Shown here piece after piece: positions 1-7,618 of a DNA stretch of 12,467 bases. The translations under genes and the position numbers were made by a program. The notes under the pieces were generated by a model that searched no databases, was not told the origin of the DNA, and was given only the letters and a program-made list of their open reading frames with translations. Source of the DNA: Nitrospira sp. (GTDB taxonomy: Bacteria; Nitrospirota; Nitrospiria; Nitrospirales; Nitrospiraceae); NCBI GenBank assembly GCA_025935475.1, contig JAICVE010000041.1, positions 1-12,467 of the forward strand. Direction: 5' to 3'. How positions within the stretch are numbered: position 1 is the first letter of the stretch; every line of letters starts with the position of its first letter.

Positions 1-745
1 CTTCTATGGACTCATCCCGAGCAATCCGCGCGTGACCTTCGAGGCTCGAGAGGTCATCGCCCGTCTGGTGGACGGAAGCCAGTTCCATGAGTTCAAGGCC
101 CGCTATGGACGGACTCTGACATGCGGCTTCGCTCGCTGGACGGGCCACGACGTGGGCATTCTCGCCAACAATGGTGTGCTCCTCTCAGAGGCCGCGTTGA
201 AAGGCGCGCATTTCGTGCAGCTCTGTGCTCAGCGGCGACTGCCGCTGATCTTTCTTCAGAACATCACCGGTTTCATGGTGGGCAAGGACTATGAAGCACG
301 GGGAATCATCAAGGACGGCGCCAAGATGGTCCAGGCCGTGGCGACCGCCGATGTCCCGAAATTCACAGTCATCATTGGCGCCTCTCACGGAGCCGGCAAC
401 TATGCGATGTGCGGACGGGCCTATGGTCCGCGCTTCCTCTTCCTCTGGCCCCACGCACGCACATCGGTGATGGGAGCGCAACAGGCCGCCCAGGTACTGG
501 TCACCGTGAAACAACAGCAGCGGGCACGCGAATACGCGTCGGTCTCCGCAGATGAGCAACGGCGAATCATGGATTCGACGATCGCCCAGTACGAGCGGGA
601 AGGCAGTGCACTATTCGGCACGGCCCGGCTCTGGGACGACGGCATTATCAATCCCATAGACACCCGCTCGGTCCTCGGATTGTGTTTGGACATTGCGATG
701 ACAATGCCGGTGCGCCGGTCTCATCCTCCGGTGTTTCGCATGTGA
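1..745 (+). CDS. liuB: 3-methylcrotonyl-CoA carboxylase, carboxyltransferase (beta) subunit, C-terminal part
   Basis: Carries the carboxyltransferase step of ATP- and biotin-dependent carboxylation of 3-methylcrotonyl-CoA to 3-methylglutaconyl-CoA in cytosolic leucine/isovalerate breakdown. The reading frame is open from base 2 to the TGA at 743-745 with no start, so the 5' end lies outside; about 247 residues remain of a family usually near 535. Visible landmarks of the C-terminal crotonase-fold domain are the REVIARLVDGS segment, CGFARWTGHDVGILANNG, the LQNITGFMVG strand, the glycine-rich GAGNYAMCGRAYGPRF oxyanion region and the end RLWDDGIINP. These match MCC beta better than propionyl-CoA carboxylase beta, and the next two genes complete the same pathway. 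The biotin carboxylase/carrier (alpha) subunit is not in the window and should be upstream. The GTG at 32 is internal and not a start. Confidence 0.93.
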   Translation, partial: FYGLIPSNPRVTFEAREVIARLVDGSQFHEFKARYGRTLTCGFARWTGHDVGILANNGVLLSEAALKGAHFVQLCAQRRLPLIFLQNITGFMVGKDYEARGIIKDGAKMVQAVATADVPKFTVIIGASHGAGNYAMCGRAYGPRFLFLWPHARTSVMGAQQAAQVLVTVKQQQRAREYASVSADEQRRIMDSTIAQYEREGSALFGTARLWDDGIINPIDTRSVLGLCLDIAMTMPVRRSHPPVFRM

Positions 746-764
746 GGGAGAACTAGGGTATCCG

Positions 765-1553
765 ATGTCGATTCTTGTTGAATTGGAGAAGGGTCTTGCG
801 CGCGTGACGTTGAACCGGCCGGACCGGCGCAACGCGTTCGATGCCGCAATGGTGGAAGAGATTCGCCGGGTCTTCGTCACATTGGGACAGGATCGCTCGG
901 TGCGCGTCATTGTCCTAGCCAGTGCCGGCGAAGCGTTTTGCGCAGGGGCCGATCTCCGCTGGATGGGTCCGGACCGAACGGTGTCCGCGTTGGAAGCCAG
1001 ACAGGATGCCGAGCGCTTACTGACGATGTTCCAAACCATCGATGAATGTCCCTGTCCCGTCATTGTGCGTATTCAGGGAGCCGCACATGGTGGAGGGGTC
1101 GGATTGATCGCCGTTTCGGATATTGCTGTGGCCGCAACAGAGGCCACATTTGCGTTCAGCGAAGTCCGTTTGGGCTTTGTTGCGGGCGTGATCAGTCCAT
1201 TCGTTCTTCGGAAGGTCGGAGAATCGTTCGCTCGGCGGTTCTGTCTCACCGGGGAGCCATTTTCGACGGTAACTGCTCGTGAGGCCGGTCTCATCCACGA
1301 GGTGGTCGAATTGGCCGGCCTTGATGCCCAGATCACCGCCTTGACGGAACAAATCATTCGAGCGGCGCCGCAGGCGGCGCGAGACACAAAGGCTCTTTTG
1401 CGTCGGGTCGGGTGTGTGTCGGCGGAAGAAGTCTGGGAGATCTGCCTCGGTGCGAACATCCGAGCGCGACTCTCCACGGAAGCGCAGGAAGGATTTCGCG
1501 CCTTCCGCGAACGCCGGGAACCAGTTTGGCCCACCCCGGACGGCAACGAGTAA
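765..1553 (+). CDS. liuC: Methylglutaconyl-CoA hydratase (crotonase family)
   Basis: Predicted to hydrate 3-methylglutaconyl-CoA to 3-hydroxy-3-methylglutaryl-CoA, the step between MCC and HMG-CoA lyase. The 262-residue length is normal for a crotonase. The oxyanion-hole segment FCAGADLRWM is at residues 58-67, followed by GGGVGLIAVSDIAVA from residue 109. Gly113 stands where classical enoyl-CoA hydratase has its first catalytic Glu, while the second, Glu133 in FSEVRLGF, is kept. That pattern, with VISPFVLRKVG after it, is what I know of LiuC/AUH-type hydratases and separates this gene from the second crotonase downstream. The ATG follows the previous stop by 19 bases, with GAGGGAGAA upstream as a somewhat distant ribosome site. 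The call rests on both residues and position. Confidence 0.88.
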   Translation: MSILVELEKGLARVTLNRPDRRNAFDAAMVEEIRRVFVTLGQDRSVRVIVLASAGEAFCAGADLRWMGPDRTVSALEARQDAERLLTMFQTIDECPCPVIVRIQGAAHGGGVGLIAVSDIAVAATEATFAFSEVRLGFVAGVISPFVLRKVGESFARRFCLTGEPFSTVTAREAGLIHEVVELAGLDAQITALTEQIIRAAPQAARDTKALLRRVGCVSAEEVWEICLGANIRARLSTEAQEGFRAFRERREPVWPTPDGNE

Positions 1554-1564
1554 AGGACTATTGT

Positions 1565-2512
1565 ATGGTGTTGTCGCACCGGCAGGAACCACACGTCCCA
1601 CCTCCCATCCGGATCACCGAAGTCGGTCCCAGGGACGGACTACAGAATGAACCAGGCATTGTCTCGACCGAGACCAAGATTGCGTTCGTAAACGCCTTGT
1701 CGCAGTGCGGTGTGGCGGAGATCGAGGTGGGATCGTTCGTTTCACCGAGCGCCATTCCGCAACTGGCGGACTCGGACGAAGTGTTCCAACGGATCGAGCG
1801 GCGGCCCGGCGTGATCTATTCGGCGTTGGTGCCGAACGAACGGGGGTTGGAACGAGCAAGGGCGGCCGCGGTCGACAAGATCGCCGTCTTCACGGCCACC
1901 TCCGACACGTTCAACCAACGAAACATTCATTGCACGGTGCGCGAGTCGATCGGGCGCTTCAGGCCCGTCGTGTCGCAGGCGAGACAGACTGGCATGGCTG
2001 TACGGGGCTATGTTTCCACGGCAACTCATTGTCCGTTCGAAGGCCCGATTCCGCCGTCACGCGTGGCACAGGTGATGCGGGATCTGCTCGACCTTGGCCT
2101 TGAAGACATCTCTCTGGGCGACACGATCGGAAGGGCCACACCGTCGGACATCAGAAGATTGTTGGATGAAGTCACGCCGCACATCGGCCATGCAAGGGTA
2201 TCGCTTCATTTCCACGATACGTACGGGATGGCGGTCGCCAATGTGCTGACTGCCTGGACGGAATATGGGATCGGCTCGTTCGATACGTCCGCCGGGGGAC
2301 TCGGCGGCTGTCCTTACGCTCCGGGAGCCTCCGGCAACGTCGCGACGGAAGATGTCGTCTACGCGTTGAGAGCTTCCGGCGCTTTCGTCGAGGTGGATGA
2401 ACGGCTTGTCGTGAACGCGGCACAACAGGTGGGAGCCGCGCTGAACCGCCCGCTGACTTCCCGACTGTCGAGCGTATATCACCGTCATACAACGTATGAG
2501 GCCGTTCGGTGA
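1565..2512 (+). CDS. liuE: Hydroxymethylglutaryl-CoA lyase
   Basis: Cleaves HMG-CoA to acetyl-CoA and acetoacetate, the last step of the leucine branch. The start chosen is the ATG with AAAGGA seven bases upstream, giving 315 residues, typical of bacterial enzymes (about 300). A longer open frame reaches back into liuC but has no support. A DRE-TIM/HMGL-like barrel is evident: VGPRDGLQNE at residues 20-29 supplies the catalytic Arg23 and metal ligand Asp24, HFHDTYG at 215-221 supplies metal-binding His215 and His217, and the family signature GGLGGCPYAPGASGN at 243-257 carries the catalytic Cys249. The loop GYVSTATHCPFEG replaces the more common version with a second Cys near VS. It starts 11 bases after liuC and its stop overlaps the meaB start by four bases. 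Also called mvaB. No HMG-CoA reductase or isoprenoid gene is nearby, so catabolic use is favoured. Confidence 0.94.
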   Translation: MVLSHRQEPHVPPPIRITEVGPRDGLQNEPGIVSTETKIAFVNALSQCGVAEIEVGSFVSPSAIPQLADSDEVFQRIERRPGVIYSALVPNERGLERARAAAVDKIAVFTATSDTFNQRNIHCTVRESIGRFRPVVSQARQTGMAVRGYVSTATHCPFEGPIPPSRVAQVMRDLLDLGLEDISLGDTIGRATPSDIRRLLDEVTPHIGHARVSLHFHDTYGMAVANVLTAWTEYGIGSFDTSAGGLGGCPYAPGASGNVATEDVVYALRASGAFVEVDERLVVNAAQQVGAALNRPLTSRLSSVYHRHTTYEAVR

Positions 2513-3291
2513 CAAGTACTGTCGTCACGACTACCAAGAGCACGGAACGGTCCGTCACTCTTGCGGAACAAGTGAGGTCAGGGAACGTCCGCGCCGTCTC
2601 CCGCCTCATCACGTTGTTGGAGAGTCAGGATCCGGATGGTATCGAGGGGCTGCGCCTACTGGCTTCGGACACACGTCCGCGCATCGTCATCGGAGTGACC
2701 GGCTATCCGGGGGCGGGGAAGAGCACCCTGATCAATGCACTCCTATGCGCCTATCGACGGCAGGAGAGCAAGGTGGCCGTCCTGGCTGTCGATGTCAGCA
2801 GCGCGATGACCGGCGGGGCGTTGCTGGGAGACCGCATCAGAATGCAAGAGCATGCTCTCGATTCCGGCGTCTACATCAGAAGCATGGCCACGCGCGGCAA
2901 TCACGGCGGCCTCGCACGTACCACAGACGCCGCAAAGCTCGTGTTGGAAGCTGCGGGCTATGACGTAGTGCTCATCGAGACGGTCGGAGTGGGGCAGAAC
3001 GAGGCGGACATCATGAATATCTCTCCCACGGTGCTTGCAGTGGTCGCGCCTGGCCTCGGGGATGAAGTTCAGGCGATGAAGGCGGGTCTCCTGGAACTCG
3101 CGCACATTATCGTGGTGAATAAAGCGGACCATCCAGATGCCGACCGCACAGTACGGGACCTGCGTGAATGGTGCGCTACGGTCATCGCCACGGTGGCTAC
3201 GACCGGAGAAGGGTTGTCGGAGCTGCTCGCTGCGATCGCCGCACATCAACGAACGCGCGGCATGGCGAACGCTCATCAGCGATTCGAATAG
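2509..3291 (+). CDS. meaB: MeaB/ArgK-type P-loop GTPase, compact form (acyl-CoA mutase chaperone)
   Basis: MeaB proteins are G-proteins that gate adenosylcobalamin loading and protect B12-dependent acyl-CoA mutases, best known for methylmalonyl-CoA mutase. The GTG start overlaps the previous TGA as GTGA, with GAGG seven bases upstream. Visible motifs are Walker A GYPGAGKS (residues 65-72), AVDVSSAMTGGALLGDR (93-109), IRSMATRGNHGGLA, the Walker B-like segment DVVLIETVGVGQNE (152-165), guanine-specifying NKAD (204-207) and TVATTGEG (228-235). At 260 residues it is shorter than the 310-330 I expect: the stretch between NKAD and TVATTGEG is compressed to 20 residues, and the helical C-terminal extension used for dimerisation in characterised MeaB is absent. 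Val96 replaces the usual Pro of VDPSS. No mutase gene lies in the window, so the client is unknown. The fold assignment is firm; the function is inferred. Confidence 0.85.
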   Translation: MTSTVVTTTKSTERSVTLAEQVRSGNVRAVSRLITLLESQDPDGIEGLRLLASDTRPRIVIGVTGYPGAGKSTLINALLCAYRRQESKVAVLAVDVSSAMTGGALLGDRIRMQEHALDSGVYIRSMATRGNHGGLARTTDAAKLVLEAAGYDVVLIETVGVGQNEADIMNISPTVLAVVAPGLGDEVQAMKAGLLELAHIIVVNKADHPDADRTVRDLREWCATVIATVATTGEGLSELLAAIAAHQRTRGMANAHQRFE

Positions 3292-3329
3292 TAGCCGGCA
3301 CATCACGGCGGTGCAGGATGGAGGACACC

Positions 3330-4109
3330 ATGACCCATCAACTGCTCACCATCTCTCACCAAATCGCTCGCATCACGCTGCACAATCCACCGGCGAACAG
3401 CATCACCGGTCCGGTGCTCAAGGAGCTCGAACAGGTACTGAGCGAAGTCGAGCAGGACGACTACGTGCGAGCAGTCATCATCACGGGCTCAGGGCGGTTT
3501 TTCTGCGCCGGGGCGGATATTCACGAATTAACCCGTTTGACCACCAGTCATGCGGGAACCGTCTTCGCCCTGCAGGGCCAAGCGCTGTTCAATCATATCG
3601 AACGGTGTGACAAGCCGGTGTTGGCTGCCATCAACGGCATCTGCGTCGGTGGCGGCCTTGAACTGGCATTGGCCTGCCACATGAGGATTGCTGCGAGCGG
3701 AGTGTCACTAGGTTTGCCGGAGATCAAGCTGAGCCTCATACCCGGATTTGGTGGCACCCAACGTTTGTCGAGGATCGTGGGAGCATCCAAGGCGGCGGAA
3801 ATGATTCTGACGGGAGAGAGTGTCACGGCAGAAGACGCACTCAAGATCGGCCTGGTAAGCCGGGTCGTTGGCAGCCATGAATTGATGACGCACGCGGAGG
3901 CCATCGTTGGAATGATCGCCGCACGAGAAACGTCTGCAGTCCAGGCCGTGTTGCATGCCATACGGGGAGGGCTCGACATTCCACTCTCCGAAGGCCTTGC
4001 GAGAGAAGCCGAATTATTCGGTCACCTGTGTGCCACGCCTGAGAAACGCAAGGCACTTCAAGCTTTTATCGAGAAGCGCCAGGCGAAAATGTCGGGAACT
4101 CACTCGTAA
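3330..4109 (+). CDS. Enoyl-CoA hydratase/isomerase (crotonase family)
   Basis: Predicted to add water across the 2,3-double bond of short enoyl-CoAs. The ATG with GGAGG five bases upstream gives 259 residues; an earlier ATG at 3318 overlaps this ribosome site and is less likely. Both catalytic glutamates of classical hydratases are present: Glu111 in GGGLELALACHMRIA and Glu131 in LGLPEIKLSLIPGFGGTQRL. The oxyanion segment is RFFCAGADIHEL (56-67). It therefore differs in kind from the liuC product, which lacks the first glutamate. It sits between meaB and prpD with 38-base gaps on each side. Likely substrates are intermediates on the way to propionyl-CoA (tiglyl-, methacrylyl- or crotonyl-CoA), but sequence alone does not choose. 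No hydroxyacyl-CoA dehydrogenase domain is fused and the protein is single-domain. Confidence 0.9.
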   Translation: MTHQLLTISHQIARITLHNPPANSITGPVLKELEQVLSEVEQDDYVRAVIITGSGRFFCAGADIHELTRLTTSHAGTVFALQGQALFNHIERCDKPVLAAINGICVGGGLELALACHMRIAASGVSLGLPEIKLSLIPGFGGTQRLSRIVGASKAAEMILTGESVTAEDALKIGLVSRVVGSHELMTHAEAIVGMIAARETSAVQAVLHAIRGGLDIPLSEGLAREAELFGHLCATPEKRKALQAFIEKRQAKMSGTHS

Positions 4110-4147
4110 GTGGTTCGTGTCACGACAGGTGCGGTGGAGGTATCCGA

Positions 4148-5548
4148 ATGCTTGCGGAGCGCCTCGCTCGATATTGCCACTCGTTGACCTTTAAGGATCT
4201 CCCTGAGACCGTCGTCCATGAGGTCAAACGGCGGGTCCTCGACAGCTTAGGCTGCGCGCTGGGTGCCTGGAATGCACCGCCTTGCCGCTTCGCCCGTCAA
4301 CTTGCACAACGAGTCACGATCGTGAGAGGTGCGACCCTCTGGGGAACCGGGCACAAAACCCTTCCAGAACTTGCCACGTTTGCCAATGGAGGGCTGGTGA
4401 GGTATTTCGATTTCAACGATACCTACCTGGCCAAGGAACCAGCCCATCCTTCCGACAACATCCCTGCCGTCCTCGCCGTCGCCGAATCGACGGGGGCATC
4501 AGGAAAACGCGTCATTCAAGCGATCGCGCTCGCCTATGAGGTGCAGTGTCGATTGTGCGATGCCGCGGCGTTGCGCCCTCGCGGGTGGGATCATGTGACC
4601 TACGGTCCGTTTTCTTCAGCCCTAGCGGCGGCGAACATCTTGAAGCTCTCGGAAACCAAGACCCGGCATGCCGTCAATCTCGCCGGGGTGGCTAATGTCG
4701 CCCTGCGACAGACTCGAGTCGGGGATCTGTCGATGTGGAAGGCGTGCGCCTTCTCGAACGCGGCCCGTAACGGAGTGTTCGCTGCGATTTTGTCGCAGCT
4801 GGGGATGACGGGCCCCGCTCCGATTTTTGAGGGCGAAAAAGGCTTTATGAAACTGGTCTCCGGACCACTCGAGGTTGCACCATTTGGCAGTGAATTTGAT
4901 CAGGTTCACAAGATGGGGGGGAGCCAGGCGCCGGGGTTCAAGATTCTGGAGACATATATCAAACACTATCCGGTAGAGTATCACGCACAGACAGCTGTGG
5001 AAGCGGCATTGGAGCTTCGAGCCAAAGTAATACAATCCGAGGGGGCTGGCGCCATTCAGCACCTCTCCGAGATCGAGATCGGAAGCTATGAGGTGGCCAT
5101 CGAAATCATTGGACGCGAGCCGGAAAAATGGCAGCCGACGACGAGGGAAACCGCCGATCACAGTTTTCCCTATTGCGTCGCCGTTGCCTTGTTGGACGGA
5201 CAGGTCACCCTGCAGTCGTTCGGTCCACAGCGTCTACGAGACTCAGCGGTGCGTGAATTGATGAAGAAGGTCCGGGTGGTGCGCGACGCCGACTTCGTGG
5301 ACCGCTATCCCGCAGCCATGCCGACCCGTATCACCGTGAGAACCCGAGAGGGCAAGACCTACACGAAACAGAAAGACCTGCCGTTGGGCCATCCCGGCAA
5401 TCCAATGTCGGACCAGGATCTTGAAGGCAAATTCCGGCGGTTGGCGGCTCGGCGGCTGGGCCGCGCCCGCACGGAGGATCTGATCCGGCTCGTGTGGAGG
5501 CTGGAGCAGATGAAAAATATCGGCACGCTGATGCCACTGCTAAGGTGA
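4148..5548 (+). CDS. prpD: 2-methylcitrate dehydratase, MmgE/PrpD family
   Basis: Dehydrates 2-methylcitrate to 2-methyl-cis-aconitate in the methylcitrate cycle. It has 466 residues, close to the family's usual 460-485. Conserved MmgE/PrpD blocks are visible: ARYCHSLTFKDLPETVVHEV near the N-terminus, RYFDFNDTYLAKEPAHPSDN (85-104), TRETADHSFPYCVAVALLDG (332-351) and GHPGNPMSDQDLEGKFRRLA (414-433). The start is an ATG seven bases after GGAGG. The stop lies four bases before prpB, and prpC follows, which makes the methylcitrate role much more likely than another MmgE/PrpD activity such as a cis-aconitate decarboxylase-like one. Neither acnD nor prpF is present, so hydration of methylaconitate must come from a general aconitase elsewhere. 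Confidence 0.92.
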   Translation: MLAERLARYCHSLTFKDLPETVVHEVKRRVLDSLGCALGAWNAPPCRFARQLAQRVTIVRGATLWGTGHKTLPELATFANGGLVRYFDFNDTYLAKEPAHPSDNIPAVLAVAESTGASGKRVIQAIALAYEVQCRLCDAAALRPRGWDHVTYGPFSSALAAANILKLSETKTRHAVNLAGVANVALRQTRVGDLSMWKACAFSNAARNGVFAAILSQLGMTGPAPIFEGEKGFMKLVSGPLEVAPFGSEFDQVHKMGGSQAPGFKILETYIKHYPVEYHAQTAVEAALELRAKVIQSEGAGAIQHLSEIEIGSYEVAIEIIGREPEKWQPTTRETADHSFPYCVAVALLDGQVTLQSFGPQRLRDSAVRELMKKVRVVRDADFVDRYPAAMPTRITVRTREGKTYTKQKDLPLGHPGNPMSDQDLEGKFRRLAARRLGRARTEDLIRLVWRLEQMKNIGTLMPLLR

Positions 5549-5552
5549 GCGC

Positions 5553-6458
5553 ATGAACACGATGAAACCTGGCCACCCGACGAATGCCTCTCGCTTGCGA
5601 GAACTGCTGTACACGCGGACGATCAGCATTCCGGGAGCCTTCAATGCGCTGATCGCCATGCAGATCGAGCGGGCCGGCTATGAGGCGGTCTATGTTTCAG
5701 GGGCAGCCTTGTCCGCCTGCCGCGGAGTCCCGGACATCGGACTCCTGACACTGGCCGACGTGGCAGATGAGGCGGGCAGAATTGCGCGATCTGTTTCCAT
5801 CCCCACGATCGTTGATGCAGACACAGGATACGGCGGTCCTTCGGTTGTGTGTGAGGCGGTGAGAGCATTCGAAGAGGCCGGCCTCGCAGGCATGCAAATC
5901 GAGGATCAAGAGCCAGCCAAAAAGTGCGGCCATCTTCCGGGGAAACGGCTCATACCAGTCGGTGAAATGGCCTCGAAGATTGAGGCCGCGGTGCGAGCGA
6001 AGACAGACCGTGCGTTCATGATTATCGCCCGTACGGACGCACGCGCGGTGGAGGGAATTGAGGGCGCTGTCGCACGGGCCATTGCCTATGCTGAAGCCGG
6101 AGCGGACGCGCTTTTTCCCGAGGCCTTGGGGTCGGCCGACGAATTTGAACGTTTTGCACGGGCCATACGGGGGGCAGGCGTCACGGTGCCGTTGGTGGCC
6201 AACATGACCGAGTTCGGAAAAACTCCGCTATTGAGCTGCGCTGAATTTGCGTCCCTGGGCTATCGCGGCGTGCTCTTCCCCGTCACAGCCTTACGGACGG
6301 CATTGCGGGCCATCGAAGCGCTCCTCGCGGAATTGAAGCTCTTCGGCACGCAGCGGGATTGGCTGCATCACATGATGACGCGGAAAGAACTGTACAGACT
6401 GCTCCGTTATCCAGAATCTCTCGACTCACAAGCGGAGGATGTATGGGTACAGCAATGA
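5553..6458 (+). CDS. prpB: Methylisocitrate lyase (isocitrate lyase/PEP mutase superfamily)
   Basis: Cleaves 2-methylisocitrate to pyruvate and succinate, closing the methylcitrate cycle. It has 301 residues, matching PrpB rather than the longer isocitrate lyase AceA (over 400). The catalytic motif KKCGHLPGK begins at residue 123 with the active-site Cys125. The metal-binding strand VDADTGYGG is at 87-95 and IEDQ at 116-119. N-terminal SIPGAFNALIAMQIERAGYEAVYVSG is the usual substrate-pocket region. The ATG follows the prpD stop by four bases, with AAGGTGAG just upstream as ribosome site; a second ATG three codons later is also possible. Its end overlaps prpC by 16 bases, which suggests translational coupling. 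PrpB and dimethylmalate lyases are close relatives, but the adjoining prpC and prpD decide for PrpB. Confidence 0.93.
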   Translation: MNTMKPGHPTNASRLRELLYTRTISIPGAFNALIAMQIERAGYEAVYVSGAALSACRGVPDIGLLTLADVADEAGRIARSVSIPTIVDADTGYGGPSVVCEAVRAFEEAGLAGMQIEDQEPAKKCGHLPGKRLIPVGEMASKIEAAVRAKTDRAFMIIARTDARAVEGIEGAVARAIAYAEAGADALFPEALGSADEFERFARAIRGAGVTVPLVANMTEFGKTPLLSCAEFASLGYRGVLFPVTALRTALRAIEALLAELKLFGTQRDWLHHMMTRKELYRLLRYPESLDSQAEDVWVQQ

Positions 6459-7618
6459 GCGAATCTTCCACACTCGATACAAGGCATCACTCCTATAGTC
6501 CTGGCCTCGAAGGCGTGATCGCCGGAGAATCGGCGCTGTGCCTCGTGGACGAGGGGGAAGCCGGCCTCCTTTATCGCGGCTATGGAATCGCCGATTTGGC
6601 CGACCACAGCACCTTTGAAGAGGTGGCGTATCTTCTCCTCTTTGGCCATCTTCCGACTCCTCAGGAGATGAAGGCCTTCGCAGTGCAAATGACGGAACAA
6701 TCATTGTTGCCTCGTCCAGTCGAGGCGTTTCTTGACGTCGTCCCAAAAGGCTCGCATCCGATGGATGTGCTGAGAACCGGCATGTCGATCCTCGGGATGA
6801 CCGATCCGGAGGCGGGCGACAACTCCGCGGAAGCGAAAGTCCGTAAATCCGTTCGTTTGCTGGCGCAGATCCCCTTATTCATTTCAGCGGCGGATCGATT
6901 CGACCGTGGAGATCCGCTGCGTCCTCGACACTCTGATCTCAGCTTCGCCGAAAACCTGCTCTATCTGTTGACAGGCCAGAAGGGGGACGATCGGGCGAAG
7001 GCCATGGCTCGTGTCCTCGACGTGTCTCTCATCCTGTATGCCGAGCATGAATTCAATGCCTCTACGTTCTCGGCCCGCGTGACAGCTTCGACCATGACGG
7101 ATCTCCACTCGGCGATTACGTCGGCGATCGGTACGCTCAAGGGACCGCTGCATGGAGGGGCCAACGAAGCCGTGGCGCAGATGTTTCTTGAAATCGGGAG
7201 CCCTGCAAAGGCTGAGCGATGGGTGCGAGAGTCGCTCGCGAGCAAGCGCCGGATCATGGGCTTCGGTCACCGGGTCCTCAAGAACGGGGATGCACGCTCC
7301 GCCATCATCCAGCGTCATGCGGCAACCTTGAGCCAAATCTGCGGCGACCATCGCTGGTACGAGATTGCCACCACGGTGGAGCAGGCGATGCGGGATGCCA
7401 AGGGTATGTACCCCAACCTGGATTTCTATACGGCAGCGGCCTATCTCTTAATGGGGATTCCGCGCACGCTGTACACCCCGCTGTTTGTCTGTTCGCGGAT
7501 TACCGGCTGGTGCGCACATGTCATCGAACAGCAGAGCCACAACCGGCTCATGAGGCCGCGTGCGTTGTACACAGGACCCTCCAAGAGGGCGTATGTCCCG
7601 CTTGATCGCCGTACCTGA
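6443..7618 (+). CDS. prpC: 2-methylcitrate synthase (citrate synthase family)
   Basis: Condenses propionyl-CoA with oxaloacetate to 2-methylcitrate. The ATG preceded by GGAGG at 6434-6438 is chosen, giving 391 residues; the frame is open further upstream inside prpB, and another ATG lies four codons later but is 16 bases from the ribosome site. Citrate-synthase landmarks are RGYGIADLADHSTFEEVAYL (45-64), catalytic His202 in EHEFNAST, His237 in GPLHGGAN, the oxaloacetate-binding GFGHRV (273-278) and catalytic Asp327 in YPNLDFYT. The length fits the short prokaryotic PrpC/GltA type. Sequence motifs do not cleanly separate citrate from methylcitrate synthase; the prpD-prpB-prpC order is the main reason for this name. 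The last 26 bases overlap the ligase gene. Confidence 0.88.
   Translation: MGTAMSESSTLDTRHHSYSPGLEGVIAGESALCLVDEGEAGLLYRGYGIADLADHSTFEEVAYLLLFGHLPTPQEMKAFAVQMTEQSLLPRPVEAFLDVVPKGSHPMDVLRTGMSILGMTDPEAGDNSAEAKVRKSVRLLAQIPLFISAADRFDRGDPLRPRHSDLSFAENLLYLLTGQKGDDRAKAMARVLDVSLILYAEHEFNASTFSARVTASTMTDLHSAITSAIGTLKGPLHGGANEAVAQMFLEIGSPAKAERWVRESLASKRRIMGFGHRVLKNGDARSAIIQRHAATLSQICGDHRWYEIATTVEQAMRDAKGMYPNLDFYTAAAYLLMGIPRTLYTPLFVCSRITGWCAHVIEQQSHNRLMRPRALYTGPSKRAYVPLDRRT

Noticed and set aside
1412..1564. Long upstream extension of the HMG-CoA lyase frame into liuC
   Set aside because: It overlaps the liuC coding sequence in another frame, has Arg/Gly/Ser-rich content, and a good ribosome site supports the later ATG at 1565.
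1017..1601. Long minus-strand open frames across liuC and similar ones over other operon genes
   Set aside because: They are antisense shadows of well-supported genes in GC-rich DNA and show no recognisable domains.
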